From an uncultured Acetatifactor sp. (GTDB lineage: Bacteria; Bacillota; Clostridia; Lachnospirales; Lachnospiraceae), in NCBI GenBank assembly GCA_947595925.1, contig CANQEV010000002.1, positions 53,189 to 117,188 of the forward strand: 64,000 nucleotides of DNA, in the 5' to 3' direction. Of the stretch, positions 7,437-16,585 are shown in pieces (within the stretch, counting starts at the first letter, position 1; each line of letters begins with the position of its first letter). The notes beneath the pieces were generated by a model. It was not told the DNA's origin. It searched no databases and was given only the letters and a program-made list of their open reading frames with translations. The position numbers and the translations under genes are program-made.

Positions 7437-9803
7437 ATGGAAACATTGACCAGTGGACTGCTTCGTATGAGCGGGCGGGGGATCCTGATTCTCTGCGTGG
7501 TTTTTCTTGTCCGGTTTTTGCTTAAAAAATTGCGTGTCAGTCATAAGTATATTATGGGCCTTTGGGCCATGGCGTTCTTTTTCTTCCTGTTTCCCTGGAA
7601 GATCAGTCTGCCCTTCGGATTCTGGAACCATACGGACACGGCGGAAGAAGTGCGGGATGCCGGAGAGGGAATGGCTCCGGGGGATCCGTGGACGGAGGGG
7701 GATATGGACGCTGCCGTCTGGGACACAGATCCCGCAGAAATGGCGTGGAAAATCCCGACCCTTTCAAAAGAGGGTCAAAGCCATGGGGCTTCACAGGGGG
7801 GACAGGGAGAGGCAGGACTTTTTGGAGTAAAAGGCGACAGCGCCCCGGAAAAGCTGGGGATCCGGGATGTGATGGAGATCATATGGCTGGCCGGTCTTTG
7901 TCTGCTGCTGGGTCACATGCTGTACTCTTATTTTGCCTTGAAAAAGAAACTGCGGGTCAGCGTCTTCTATCAGGATAATATCTGGTGGACGGAGGAAACG
8001 AACATCCCCATGGTATTTGGGCTGTTCCACCCGCAGATCTATCTTCCGCTTTTTATGCAGAAGGAAGATACAGAGTGCGTTATCGCCCATGAAAACATGC
8101 ATATCAAGAGGAAAGACGCGCTGTTTAAGATGCTGGTCTATATCGTGTGCCTGATCCACTGGCCAAATCCTTTTGTCTGGATCGCCTATGTCCTGTTCGC
8201 GGGAGATATGGAGAAAGCTTGCGACGAGGAAGTCATTCGCGGGATGGGAAAAGAGCAGCGGAAGGCGTACGCCTATACGCTCCTTCGTATGGCGGAGGAA
8301 AGCGCGACCTACAGAAAAAGGATCTTTGCGGCCCCGGTCTGCTTTGACGAGGGAGATGTTGACTCCAGGATCAAGAATATCATGAAATACAAGAAAACGA
8401 TTCGGGGCTTCGGCATAGCGGCGGTGATTTTGATCGTTGGACTGTGCGCGCTGTTTTTGACGGAAGCGAAAGAGGACGGGAAAGAGGATCCGCAGGAGTC
8501 GGAACAGATCGGCGCGGATGAAAGCGGAGAAGGTACGGCACCGGACGGAAGCACACAGAAAGATGGGGGACCGTCGGAAGCAGGGACTAACGGTGGATCC
8601 ACGGGTAATTCGGGTGAACCGATCTCTGGGACCGCTCTCCCGGAAGATTACGGATTGTCCGACAGCCGGCGGATCGAAGACCAGAGTTTCGAAGTGGAAC
8701 TTTCCGGCATCGGGAAAGTGACTTTTGTCTCTTACGAGCCGGACTGGGAAGCAGACCCTTCCGGGGATGTGGTGTTTGCCCTGCTGAATTCCGACGGCAC
8801 TGTGCGGCAGGTTTTAGAGGGAACCTGCGAGGGCAACCAGCGCGCTGCGGGTGAAACTTTTTATTCGGTGAGCGCGGTGGGTTTCCGGGATGTGGACGGA
8901 GACGGGGATGAGGACATTGTCGCGATCACGGACTATGAATATATCACGGGATCGATTCCGGAAAAGGCTGAGGCGCGGGTGTATGAGAATACCGGATCTG
9001 AGTTTCAGCTGCGCAGGGAGGTCTCAGAGGCGGCGACCAGCGCCTTGGCGGAGCTGACCATAGACAGCGTCGTGAACTTTACGAATCTTCTGTACAATGG
9101 ACCGGTGGGAGAGGGGAAACCGGAAAATAACGGTCAGCCTTACGGAAAACCGGTGAATTTTGACCGGGACGGCCTGCCCGCAGATTTTGTCAAGGCCATC
9201 GAAAGCTTCAGTTATGACGGAACCTTCCCGGACGGGCATCAATATGGGATCATTCCTGAGAAATTCTCTTATGCGGTGTATGATGTGGACGGGGATGGAA
9301 AGGACGAGTTTATCCTTCAGTTCAGCGACACGATCACGGCAGGTATGATCGAGGAGGTCTACGCATACGAGGACGGCGTGTTCCGGGAGGAGCTGGCGGA
9401 ATTCCCGATGGTGACTTATTATGACAACGGCGCTATTCAGGCGGGCTGGTCTCATAATCAGGGCAAGGCCGGGGATCGGTTCCTGTGGCCCTATAACATG
9501 TATCGGTATCAGCCGGAGACCGACAGCTATGAACTGGCGGGAGCTGTGGACGGCTGGGACCGGGAGATAGCGGATTCCATTTATGGGATCGGGCAATTCC
9601 CGGACGGGACAGATGTCGATGGGGACGGCTTTGTCTATTTCCTGCTGCCACCCGACTGGGAGGGACAATACGATAATGTCGAGATCGTGGATCGTTCTGA
9701 TTATGAAAAATGGCGGGAGCAGTTCTCCGGCGGCGCAAACGCGCTGGAGATCCCTTATCAGGAAGTGGAGGTGGAGACGGTTTACCCCGCGGCCCAGGGA
9801 TAA
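7437..9803 (+). CDS. BlaR1-like M56 metallopeptidase receptor with calcium-loop (VCBS-like) sensor region
   Basis: Membrane receptor-protease of 788 aa. About four hydrophobic segments surround the M56 zinc site (H218-E-N-M-H222, followed by the helix LVYIVCLIHWPNPFVW). A further transmembrane segment at about 325-345 leads into a large C-terminal region presumed to lie outside the membrane. That region begins with a Gly/Ser/Glu-rich linker and has at least three Asp-rich loops (DVDGDGDED, DVDGDGKDE, DVDGDG) typical of VCBS/FG-GAP or dockerin-like calcium sites. There is no penicillin-binding SxxK/SxN/KTG domain as in BlaR1/MecR1. It is coupled to the upstream repressor gene. The inducer is unknown; a wall or polysaccharide signal is a guess. 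Confidence 0.85.
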   Translation: METLTSGLLRMSGRGILILCVVFLVRFLLKKLRVSHKYIMGLWAMAFFFFLFPWKISLPFGFWNHTDTAEEVRDAGEGMAPGDPWTEGDMDAAVWDTDPAEMAWKIPTLSKEGQSHGASQGGQGEAGLFGVKGDSAPEKLGIRDVMEIIWLAGLCLLLGHMLYSYFALKKKLRVSVFYQDNIWWTEETNIPMVFGLFHPQIYLPLFMQKEDTECVIAHENMHIKRKDALFKMLVYIVCLIHWPNPFVWIAYVLFAGDMEKACDEEVIRGMGKEQRKAYAYTLLRMAEESATYRKRIFAAPVCFDEGDVDSRIKNIMKYKKTIRGFGIAAVILIVGLCALFLTEAKEDGKEDPQESEQIGADESGEGTAPDGSTQKDGGPSEAGTNGGSTGNSGEPISGTALPEDYGLSDSRRIEDQSFEVELSGIGKVTFVSYEPDWEADPSGDVVFALLNSDGTVRQVLEGTCEGNQRAAGETFYSVSAVGFRDVDGDGDEDIVAITDYEYITGSIPEKAEARVYENTGSEFQLRREVSEAATSALAELTIDSVVNFTNLLYNGPVGEGKPENNGQPYGKPVNFDRDGLPADFVKAIESFSYDGTFPDGHQYGIIPEKFSYAVYDVDGDGKDEFILQFSDTITAGMIEEVYAYEDGVFREELAEFPMVTYYDNGAIQAGWSHNQGKAGDRFLWPYNMYRYQPETDSYELAGAVDGWDREIADSIYGIGQFPDGTDVDGDGFVYFLLPPDWEGQYDNVEIVDRSDYEKWREQFSGGANALEIPYQEVEVETVYPAAQG

Positions 9804-10044
9804 AACAGCAGAAGGAACCTGGGCGTAATGTCTGAAACGGGCGCCTGTCGTCGGTGTTGGGGCCGGCGGCGGGCGCTCTTTCTGATCCGGAGGGAAAGAA
9901 GCCCTCGGGTCAAAGTTCGGAATTTGACGGAAAGCGTCGGGCGGGGTGCCTTCCGGAAAAAAAGAAGTGTCGGGCAGATGGAGCTCCCGGGGAAAAACGG
10001 AAAGCGTCGGGCGCAATTTCGGAAAGGGGGAGGGAAACCCGGGA
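9804..10044. other. GC-rich spacer with a 17-base direct repeat
   Basis: No convincing gene. The 17-mer acggaaagcgtcgggcg occurs at 9927-9943 and 9997-10013, and related cgtcggg fragments lie between. Short open frames here lack a ribosome-binding site and family resemblance. Confidence 0.5.
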
Positions 10045-10073
10045 TTGACAACATGACAAAATGTGGGGATAAA
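10045..10073 (+). promoter_or_regulatory. Candidate promoter for the GH74-like gene
   Basis: TTGACA at 10045-10050, a 17-base spacer and GATAAA at 10068-10073. The -35 is perfect and the -10 is weak, as would suit a regulated gene. Confidence 0.5.
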
Positions 10074-10119
10074 AAGGCTACAGGTAGCATTGCATCTTTT
10101 CGGGAGAACTGATACGATT

Positions 10120-10140
10120 GATATTGTGGATAGCAATATC
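10120..10140. promoter_or_regulatory. Operator-like inverted repeat upstream of the GH74-like gene
   Basis: GATATTG at 10120-10126 is the exact reverse complement of CAATATC at 10134-10140, with a 7-base centre. It lies about 45 bases after the candidate promoter in a GC-rich spacer where an AT-rich dyad stands out. It could be a repressor site or a leader hairpin. Confidence 0.45.
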
Positions 10141-10253
10141 CTGATAAAGTTCGCAAAGCCGCGCCAGACGCCGATCAGTCATTTTTTTACGCGTCTTCCG
10201 GCCGGACTGTTAGATTTGTGCCGCCGGCGATCCGGCGGAAGAATGGAGATCGT

Positions 10254-12773
10254 ATGAGCGAAAAAACAGAGGAGCTTCGCTACCGGTATCGCAATGCTCC
10301 CATACCCGGCGGCGGGTATGCCACGGGTTTCGTGTTTCAGCCGAAGGTAGAGGGGATGATCTACCTGCGCACGGACATCGGCGGGAGTTACCGCTTTGAC
10401 AGAGAGACCCAGAGATGGATCAGTCTCTGCGATCACGTCACCATGGAGGACAAGGCGGAGACATACCCCATTGCCATCGCTGTGGACGAGCGCCATCCCG
10501 GACGGGTCTGCATCGTCAGCGGAATCTGGAACGAACCGGCGGGAAAGTTTTCCGTCTCCGAGGATTACGGAGAAAATTTCCGGCATTGCCGGATACCTGT
10601 GCCGGTTCATGGGAACCTTCCGGGACGGGGGACGGGGTACCGGCTGATCGTCGATAAGCGGGAGGAGAACACGCTGTATTTCGCCAGCCAGACCTCGGGG
10701 TTGTGGAGAACGCGGGATCTCGGGGAAAACTGGGAGAAACTGGCGGCGATGCCGGAGGATTATCTGACTTTTGTGGGCCAGAGCCTGGACGGGACAGCGC
10801 TGATCGTTGGGGCGGCGGGCGTGAGCACAAAGAAAAGCGAGAACCGCAGCGGCGCGGCGCTCTATGTCTCCTATGACGAGGGGGAAAACTTCGAGGCCCT
10901 TTGGCAGCCGGAGTATATGGGCCCGGAGGAAGTTCCCGGCGGATCGAAAGTTTTGCGGGGGCCGGTGGCGCAGAGGTACGCCGTGGATCAGAGGTTTCTG
11001 TATGTGACTTTCGCGTCGAGATGCGAGGCGGTCTACCGCCCGGAGCTGGGTTACAGCTGTGACGCGGGAAAGGTCACGGACGGGCATGTGGTGCGGTATG
11101 AGTTTCAGCAGGTTATGCAGGAAGGAAGAAGCCGTACCGTGATCGGCGCGGCCCGGGACGTCACGCCCGGCTGGGACCAGCGATGCGTGCCGGATTATCC
11201 GGGAGCGGAGAAGCCCTGTCTGCACCTTGGCTTCAGCGGGATCGACGTCAATCTGCAGACGCCTGGGCTGGTGATCTGTTCTACCATTCGAAAGAGCAAG
11301 GGGGACAGCATATATCGTTCCCGGGATTACGGAGAGACCTGGGAGGAAATCCTGCACGATCTGGACGTGGGCGTGATGACGCTTCGGACCTCCTATATGA
11401 AGCCGGAGTACAACAGCAGACATTCCATGGTCCACTGGATGTCGGACTTGAAAATAGATCCAAATGATGCGAATCAGGCCTGGTTCAACACGGGATCCGG
11501 CGTATTCCGCACCAGGAACCTCCTGGCGGACCCGGTGGAATTCACCGACTGGTCGGACGGCGTGGAGGAGACCATGCATATTAACGTGTACGCGCCGCCT
11601 TCCGGAGAGGTATTGCTTCTGGATATTTTAGGGGATCTCGGCGGTTTTGCCTTCCGGGATCTGGAGAGGCCCTGCGAAAATTCCTTCGCGGACGCGGAGG
11701 GAAATCGTTATGTGACCTGTCTGAATGCAGATTATTCCGACCTGGATCCGAATCTGATCGCAGTGACGCCCCGGGGAAACTGGACGGGCATGACCAAGGG
11801 CGGCCTGATCCTGTCCCGGGATAGCGGTGAGAGTTTTGAGCGTCTGCCCATGCCCTTTGGCCTCAGCGAAAAGCTGGACGAGACTCTGCATCGGATCGAG
11901 CGGCCCAATGTGAACAGCGGATGGGTGGCCATGTCCCCGGACGGGCAGAACCTTGTGTGGTCCGTCGCCAGGGGGATCCGTTTGCTCAAGGATATGGTGG
12001 TGGCGAGCCACGATCAGGGGCAGACCTTTCGGCAGGTCCGGGTCTTCGACCGGGAGGGCCGTCAGAGGACGGATGGCGGTCTTAAAGTTTTTTCGGATCG
12101 GATGAACAGCGATATTTTTTACGGTTTCGGTGACCATTCGGATCTGTACGTAAGCCGGGATGGCGGTTCGACTTTCTGGCAGGCGGACGTTCATGGTCTG
12201 GATCAGGAGATCAACTTTACGATCGTCGATTGCGCGGATCAGACGGAGGTGCGCGCGGAGAGCGGCAGATCCGGCGTGATCTATTTTGCCGCAGGGGAAA
12301 AGGGACTCTGGAGGCTGCAATACGAACTGGGAGAGGAAAAGTCCTGGAGCTTCGGTCCCGGGGCGGGAATTTCCGATGAAAGCAGGGCTTCGCATGTTCC
12401 CGGAACTGCCGGTGAAAACGCTGATTCGGAGCGCTTCTGGATCCCCGGCGAGACAATGATGAGGACTCCGGTTGTCGTAAAGGCTGAGCGGCTTGGAAAC
12501 CCGGCGGACCGCTTTTATCACCTGGGGCTTGGACTTCTCCGCCCGGGCGGGGATTACATGCTGGAGGAGAAGGCCCTGTACGTCAACGCCAATATCGGCG
12601 GCGTCTACGGTTTTTACCGCAGCCTGGATCAGGGAAAGACTTTTCAGAAGCTGAACGACGACCGCCAGTGCTATGGCGATATCAACAGCATAGACGGGGA
12701 CAAGAGAGTCTTCGGCCGCTTCTTTATCGGCACCGGTAGCAGGGGCGTGCTCTATGGGGAGCCAATGGAATGA
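10254..12773 (+). CDS. GH74-like beta-propeller glycoside hydrolase without signal peptide
   Basis: An 839-aa protein resembling GH74 xyloglucanases, which have two seven-bladed propellers built from BNR/sialidase-like repeats (RSRDYGETWEE, YVSRDGGSTFW, YRSLDQGKTF). The family signatures are present: GGGYATGFVFQP near the N-terminus, TDIGG with D41, and GDLGGF with D461. These match the positions of the two catalytic aspartates described for GH74, as I recall them. The start at 10254 has GGAG upstream. There is no signal peptide or lipobox and no carbohydrate-binding module, so it should act in the cytoplasm, perhaps on imported xyloglucan oligosaccharides. No sugar transporter gene is adjacent. 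A terminator follows. Confidence 0.8.
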   Translation: MSEKTEELRYRYRNAPIPGGGYATGFVFQPKVEGMIYLRTDIGGSYRFDRETQRWISLCDHVTMEDKAETYPIAIAVDERHPGRVCIVSGIWNEPAGKFSVSEDYGENFRHCRIPVPVHGNLPGRGTGYRLIVDKREENTLYFASQTSGLWRTRDLGENWEKLAAMPEDYLTFVGQSLDGTALIVGAAGVSTKKSENRSGAALYVSYDEGENFEALWQPEYMGPEEVPGGSKVLRGPVAQRYAVDQRFLYVTFASRCEAVYRPELGYSCDAGKVTDGHVVRYEFQQVMQEGRSRTVIGAARDVTPGWDQRCVPDYPGAEKPCLHLGFSGIDVNLQTPGLVICSTIRKSKGDSIYRSRDYGETWEEILHDLDVGVMTLRTSYMKPEYNSRHSMVHWMSDLKIDPNDANQAWFNTGSGVFRTRNLLADPVEFTDWSDGVEETMHINVYAPPSGEVLLLDILGDLGGFAFRDLERPCENSFADAEGNRYVTCLNADYSDLDPNLIAVTPRGNWTGMTKGGLILSRDSGESFERLPMPFGLSEKLDETLHRIERPNVNSGWVAMSPDGQNLVWSVARGIRLLKDMVVASHDQGQTFRQVRVFDREGRQRTDGGLKVFSDRMNSDIFYGFGDHSDLYVSRDGGSTFWQADVHGLDQEINFTIVDCADQTEVRAESGRSGVIYFAAGEKGLWRLQYELGEEKSWSFGPGAGISDESRASHVPGTAGENADSERFWIPGETMMRTPVVVKAERLGNPADRFYHLGLGLLRPGGDYMLEEKALYVNANIGGVYGFYRSLDQGKTFQKLNDDRQCYGDINSIDGDKRVFGRFFIGTGSRGVLYGEPME

Positions 12774-12850
12774 CGGAAACGGCGGAAGGCTGACTTCCCC
12801 CAAAAGAAACAGGGCATGGAGATTTAAAAAAAGAAAATAGTATGGAAAAG

Positions 12851-12884
12851 ATCTCGCCGATCTCATTCTCGGCGAGATTTTTTT
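12851..12884 (+). terminator. Rho-independent terminator after the GH74-like gene
   Basis: A perfect 10-base-pair stem (12851-12860 with 12869-12878) followed by seven T residues. Confidence 0.9.
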
Positions 12885-13204
12885 GCTTTTTTTCTTGTCA
12901 AAAGCGGCTCCAAATATGAAATCTTTAGAAATTCTTTTACTTTTTCTAAATAGGTTTTTAGGAAATTGGCATTATAGTGAGAAATATGTTAGACTATTAA
13001 GATGGCACCAGACATTCGGAAAGGGTTTTGGCAGCTTGCCGGACGCTAAGGCTTTGGCGCGCAGAGCAGAGAAACGGCAGACGGGACAGAGATCTGCCGG
13101 CCGGAACCGTAAAATCGAAGGATCCTGAGGGCAAGGCGTATGCGCGTACCTACGGAAAACGATGAGCCGCCGCAGGATGAAGAATGGTGCAGAGGGGTGA
13201 GGAA
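12885..13204. other. Spacer before the response regulator
   Basis: The stretch starts AT-rich and becomes GC-rich. An 81-codon open frame on the + strand (12883-13128) starts inside the terminator T run and lacks a ribosome-binding site, so I do not call it. I see no strong promoter consensus. Confidence 0.4.
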
Positions 13205-13912
13205 ATGGATAAAAAGTACAATATTCTGATCGTGGAGGACGACAGGGAGATCATAGACGGCGTGGAGATCTATCTGCGCAACCAGGGATACGAGGTCTTT
13301 AAGGCGGAGAACGGCCTGGAGGGGCTGAAGGTGGTGCAGGAACAGGAGATCCACCTGGCGCTTCTGGATATCATGATGCCGGTGATGGACGGGGTGACGA
13401 TGCTGATGAAGCTCCGGGCGCTGAACTATGAGTTCCCGGTGATCATGCTCTCCGCGAAATCCGAGGAGATGGATAAGGTGGGCGGCCTGAACATGGGGGC
13501 GGACGATTACATCACGAAGCCTTTCACGCCGCTGGAACTTCTCGCCCGCATCCACTCCCACCTGAGACGGTACGAAAAATACCTCCAGGCCTCCGGGGAG
13601 GGCGAGGACGCCAGGATCTTCCGTCTGGGCGGCCTGGAGCTGAACGAGGATACGGTGGAGCTCACCGTGGACGGGGAGCCGGTGAAGCTCACGCCCATGG
13701 AGTTTAAGATCGTGCAGCTTCTGATCAAAAATCCCGGGCGGGTGTTCTCCGCGGAGGAGATCTATGAGAGAGTGTGGAACGAGAAGGCGGTGAACACCGA
13801 TACCATCATGGTGCATGTCAGGAATATCCGGGAGAAGATAGAGGTGGACACCCGGAACCCCAGATATTTAAAGGTGGTCTGGGGCGTGGGTTATAAGATG
13901 GAGAAGCAGTAG
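13205..13912 (+). CDS. OmpR/PhoB-family response regulator
   Basis: A 235-aa transcription factor of a two-component system. The receiver domain (1-120) has the acidic pair in VEDD (D12, D13), phospho-acceptor D55 in LLDIMMPVMDG, and the conserved Lys in YITKPF. The C-terminal winged helix (about 135-232) carries LTPMEFKIVQLL and the recognition helix region NTDTIMVHVRNIREKIE. The start at 13205 follows GGTGAGG. The overall look is VanR-like. The partner kinase begins 257 bases downstream on the same strand. Confidence 0.93.
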   Translation: MDKKYNILIVEDDREIIDGVEIYLRNQGYEVFKAENGLEGLKVVQEQEIHLALLDIMMPVMDGVTMLMKLRALNYEFPVIMLSAKSEEMDKVGGLNMGADDYITKPFTPLELLARIHSHLRRYEKYLQASGEGEDARIFRLGGLELNEDTVELTVDGEPVKLTPMEFKIVQLLIKNPGRVFSAEEIYERVWNEKAVNTDTIMVHVRNIREKIEVDTRNPRYLKVVWGVGYKMEKQ

Positions 13913-13980
13913 GGCAGGCGGCAGCAGGCTTGTGACGGCAGCAATCCGTTGAGAAGGGCTTCGCGGCGTAAGAGGCCGGG

Positions 13981-14112
13981 CACGGCGGGGATCAAGGAAG
14001 AAACTCGGCAGGAACCAAACGCGGTGGAGGGTTGATGTGGAAGCAGGCGGAGCAGTCCGTCAAGCATGGATCCGACAGTGTAAGAAAACCGGCACGGCAG
14101 GGATCAAGGAAG
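13981..14112 (+). repeat. 20-base direct repeat between regulator and kinase genes
   Basis: cacggcggggatcaaggaag at 13981-14000 recurs with one mismatch at 14093-14112. The second copy leads into the purine-rich ribosome-binding region of the kinase gene. Confidence 0.5.
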
Positions 14113-14169
14113 GAACCCGGTATGGAGGGAAAAGCAGGATGTTTAGATATCAAGGAAGGGAATGCTGAT

Positions 14170-16428
14170 ATGAAAAAATTCTTAAATATCAGAGTAGTAG
14201 TGACAGGGTTTTTGACGGCCCTGTTATTGACGGCGGCGTCTCTGGGTGCGTATTTCTTTTATTGCTCGGAACTTCGCCTGATGGAGGACAGTCCGGAGGT
14301 GGTGGAGGATGCAGGCACGCCGCCGGACCAGATCCTGAAAAATCCGGATCAGCAGACCCTGGAGTACCTTTTGGGCTTTCACTATGTCCTCTATAAGGAA
14401 GCCTACGCAAACCGGCTGGTACAGCAGGGAGAGGAAAGCTATATCAGCTATCAGGATCTGTTTTTCGAGGAAAAGAGCGAACCGAAGGGCTTTGACGGAA
14501 ACAGTCTGGAGCAATACAACAATGTGGTCAGTAACAGGCGTCTTAGCGTGAACGCCTATCTGCTCGGTCTGGAACAGAACACTTTCTCGGAATTTAACCG
14601 GCAGTACGATTACTGGCTCCAGGACCTGGAGGCAAAAGACGCAAAGATCATTACTAATGTAAAAAGCGAAGATCCGGGGGAGATCGATCTCAACTCCTAC
14701 GCGTTTTTGTATCAGATCCGTTATGATCAATATGGCTTTCCGGGCATTTCGGATTTTATGACCGCTTCGAATGAGGAGAAGCTTCGCAAGGACATCAACA
14801 CAGTTCTGCATGAGGACCCGGTCATTCTGTTTGGGGGCACTCAGACAGAAGAGTACAGTGAATATAATATCGAGGAGGCTGTGGAGGAAGCGACGCGGAT
14901 GAAGAATCCCTCCAACTGCGTCATTACCGTTGGGATCACCAAGGAGAAGTGGGAGGAGGCGTTTGCACCGGAGATCAGTGATCTCGATTATTATTTCGAT
15001 TATTATACGGTTTATCGGTACTTCAACGGTCCCGAGGTGAATCTCTTCTACTGGGCGATGCTCCTTGCGGCCTGCTGTGTCGGCGCGCTTTATCTGAACC
15101 CCAGGTCCGAGGAAAAGCGCTTTGTCCGGAACTTTCCGAGAGTATGGCCGGAGCTGTTGGCCGTGCTGGTCTTCTTTTTGGTCTTTGCCATCGAGTATGA
15201 ATACAATGATATGGCAAACTCCTATTGGAATGATGACGCGCTGGAACCTCTGGTCCGGGCCCTGGCTCAGGTGTTCTGCTTTTATCTTGCGGCCTGGTAT
15301 GTGGGCGGTTGTCTGGGAGAGGTGCGGACCCTGGGGCTGCGAGGTTATCTGGAGCAGAGAAGCTTCATCGTGAAGAACTGGAACCGCCTGCAGAATATAT
15401 GGAAAGGAGTGGTCCGGAGCTATCGGGAGATCGATCTGGGGAAGGACCTGCGGAGGAAACTGCTGGGAATTCTGATCGTAAACGGCCTGGTGATCCTGTT
15501 CTTCTGCTGTATGTGGTTTGCCGGGATCGTGGGGGTAGTCATCTATTCCGTCGCCCTGTACTTCCTGCTCTTAAAGTATCTGGACAGGGTGCAGAAGGAG
15601 TTTCGGACGCTGCAGGATATGACGCGGGAGATGGCGGCCGGCAACCTGAAGTATGTTCCGGAGGACAGTGATCTGAAGCTTTTTGAGCCCCTGCGGAAAG
15701 ATCTGTTCAGCATCCGGGACGGCTTTGACAAGGCGGTGCAGGAAGAAGTCAAGAGCCAGAGGATGAAGACCGAGCTGATCACCAATGTATCCCACGACTT
15801 AAAGACGCCCCTGACCGCCATCATCACCTACATCAATCTCTTAAAGGAAAAGAACCTGACGGAGGAGCAGAGGACGAAGTATCTGGAGACCCTGGAGAAG
15901 AAGTCCCTGCGGCTGAAAACGCTCATAGAGGATCTGTTTGAAGTGAGCAAGGCAAACTCCGGGAATGTGCAGCTGAACCTGCAGAGCTGCGACCTGGTCA
16001 ACCTGCTGAAACAGGTTTCCCTGGAGATGCAGGATAAGCTGGAGGAAAAACATCTGGTCACCCGGATGCTCCTTCCGGAGGAAAAGGTGGTCCTGCAGCT
16101 GGACAGCGAGAAGACCTACCGGATCTATGAAAATCTCTTTGCCAATGTGGCGAAGTACGCCATGGAGAAAACCCGGGTTTATGTGGGGATGCTCCAGGAC
16201 GAGCAGACGGTCAGCGTGATCATAAAGAACATCACGGAATCGGAGCTTTCCATCGATCCGGAAGAGCTGACGGAGCGGTTCGTCCGGGGGGACGCCTCCC
16301 GGGGCAGCGTGGAGGGCAGCGGCCTGGGGCTGGCCATCGTGAGGAGCTTTACGGAGCTTCAGGGCGGAAAGCTGGAGATCTCCATCGACGGGGATCTGTT
16401 CAAGGTGACGACAACCTGGAAGAAGTGA
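14170..16428 (+). CDS. Membrane sensor histidine kinase
   Basis: A 752-aa kinase paired with the upstream response regulator. It has an N-terminal membrane helix (about 7-28) and a ~250-residue extracytoplasmic region, then four more hydrophobic segments in residues 295-465. A HAMP-like linker and the HisKA domain follow, with H542 in NVSHDLKTPLTA, then the ATPase domain (N-box region NLFANVAKY, G2 box GSGLGLAIV). The start at 14170 is chosen because GGAAGGG precedes it and the membrane anchor follows at once; an in-frame ATG at 14032 would add a hydrophilic tail encoded by repeat-containing spacer. The sensed signal is unknown. Confidence 0.9.
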   Translation: MKKFLNIRVVVTGFLTALLLTAASLGAYFFYCSELRLMEDSPEVVEDAGTPPDQILKNPDQQTLEYLLGFHYVLYKEAYANRLVQQGEESYISYQDLFFEEKSEPKGFDGNSLEQYNNVVSNRRLSVNAYLLGLEQNTFSEFNRQYDYWLQDLEAKDAKIITNVKSEDPGEIDLNSYAFLYQIRYDQYGFPGISDFMTASNEEKLRKDINTVLHEDPVILFGGTQTEEYSEYNIEEAVEEATRMKNPSNCVITVGITKEKWEEAFAPEISDLDYYFDYYTVYRYFNGPEVNLFYWAMLLAACCVGALYLNPRSEEKRFVRNFPRVWPELLAVLVFFLVFAIEYEYNDMANSYWNDDALEPLVRALAQVFCFYLAAWYVGGCLGEVRTLGLRGYLEQRSFIVKNWNRLQNIWKGVVRSYREIDLGKDLRRKLLGILIVNGLVILFFCCMWFAGIVGVVIYSVALYFLLLKYLDRVQKEFRTLQDMTREMAAGNLKYVPEDSDLKLFEPLRKDLFSIRDGFDKAVQEEVKSQRMKTELITNVSHDLKTPLTAIITYINLLKEKNLTEEQRTKYLETLEKKSLRLKTLIEDLFEVSKANSGNVQLNLQSCDLVNLLKQVSLEMQDKLEEKHLVTRMLLPEEKVVLQLDSEKTYRIYENLFANVAKYAMEKTRVYVGMLQDEQTVSVIIKNITESELSIDPEELTERFVRGDASRGSVEGSGLGLAIVRSFTELQGGKLEISIDGDLFKVTTTWKK

Positions 16429-16512
16429 GGGAAAGTGGTTTCATAGTTCATGCCGTTTTGCAAAGCCGTGCGGCCGGATCTGTACCCAGAAAGGCGTTTC
16501 TTCAGCAGTCGG

Positions 16513-16552
16513 ATTCCGGGGGAATTCTGGCAAACAGGATTTCCCCCGGAAT
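16513..16552. terminator. Perfect hairpin between convergent genes
   Basis: A 12-base-pair perfect stem (16513-16524 with 16541-16552) and a 16-base loop, lying between the kinase gene (+) and the AAA/nuclease-fold gene (-). The T runs are weak on both sides, so its role as a two-way terminator is likely but not certain. Confidence 0.55.
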
Positions 16553-16585
16553 TTGGTGTTTGTCTGAAGATGATATGGTTATATA

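Noticed and set aside
10150..10175. A second copy of the 5121-5383 element
   Set aside because: Only about 15 bases (ttcgcaaagccgcgc) match; too short to call a copy without a genome-wide search.
12883..13128. An 81-codon gene before the response regulator
   Set aside because: It starts in a terminator T run, lacks a ribosome-binding site and shows no recognisable features.
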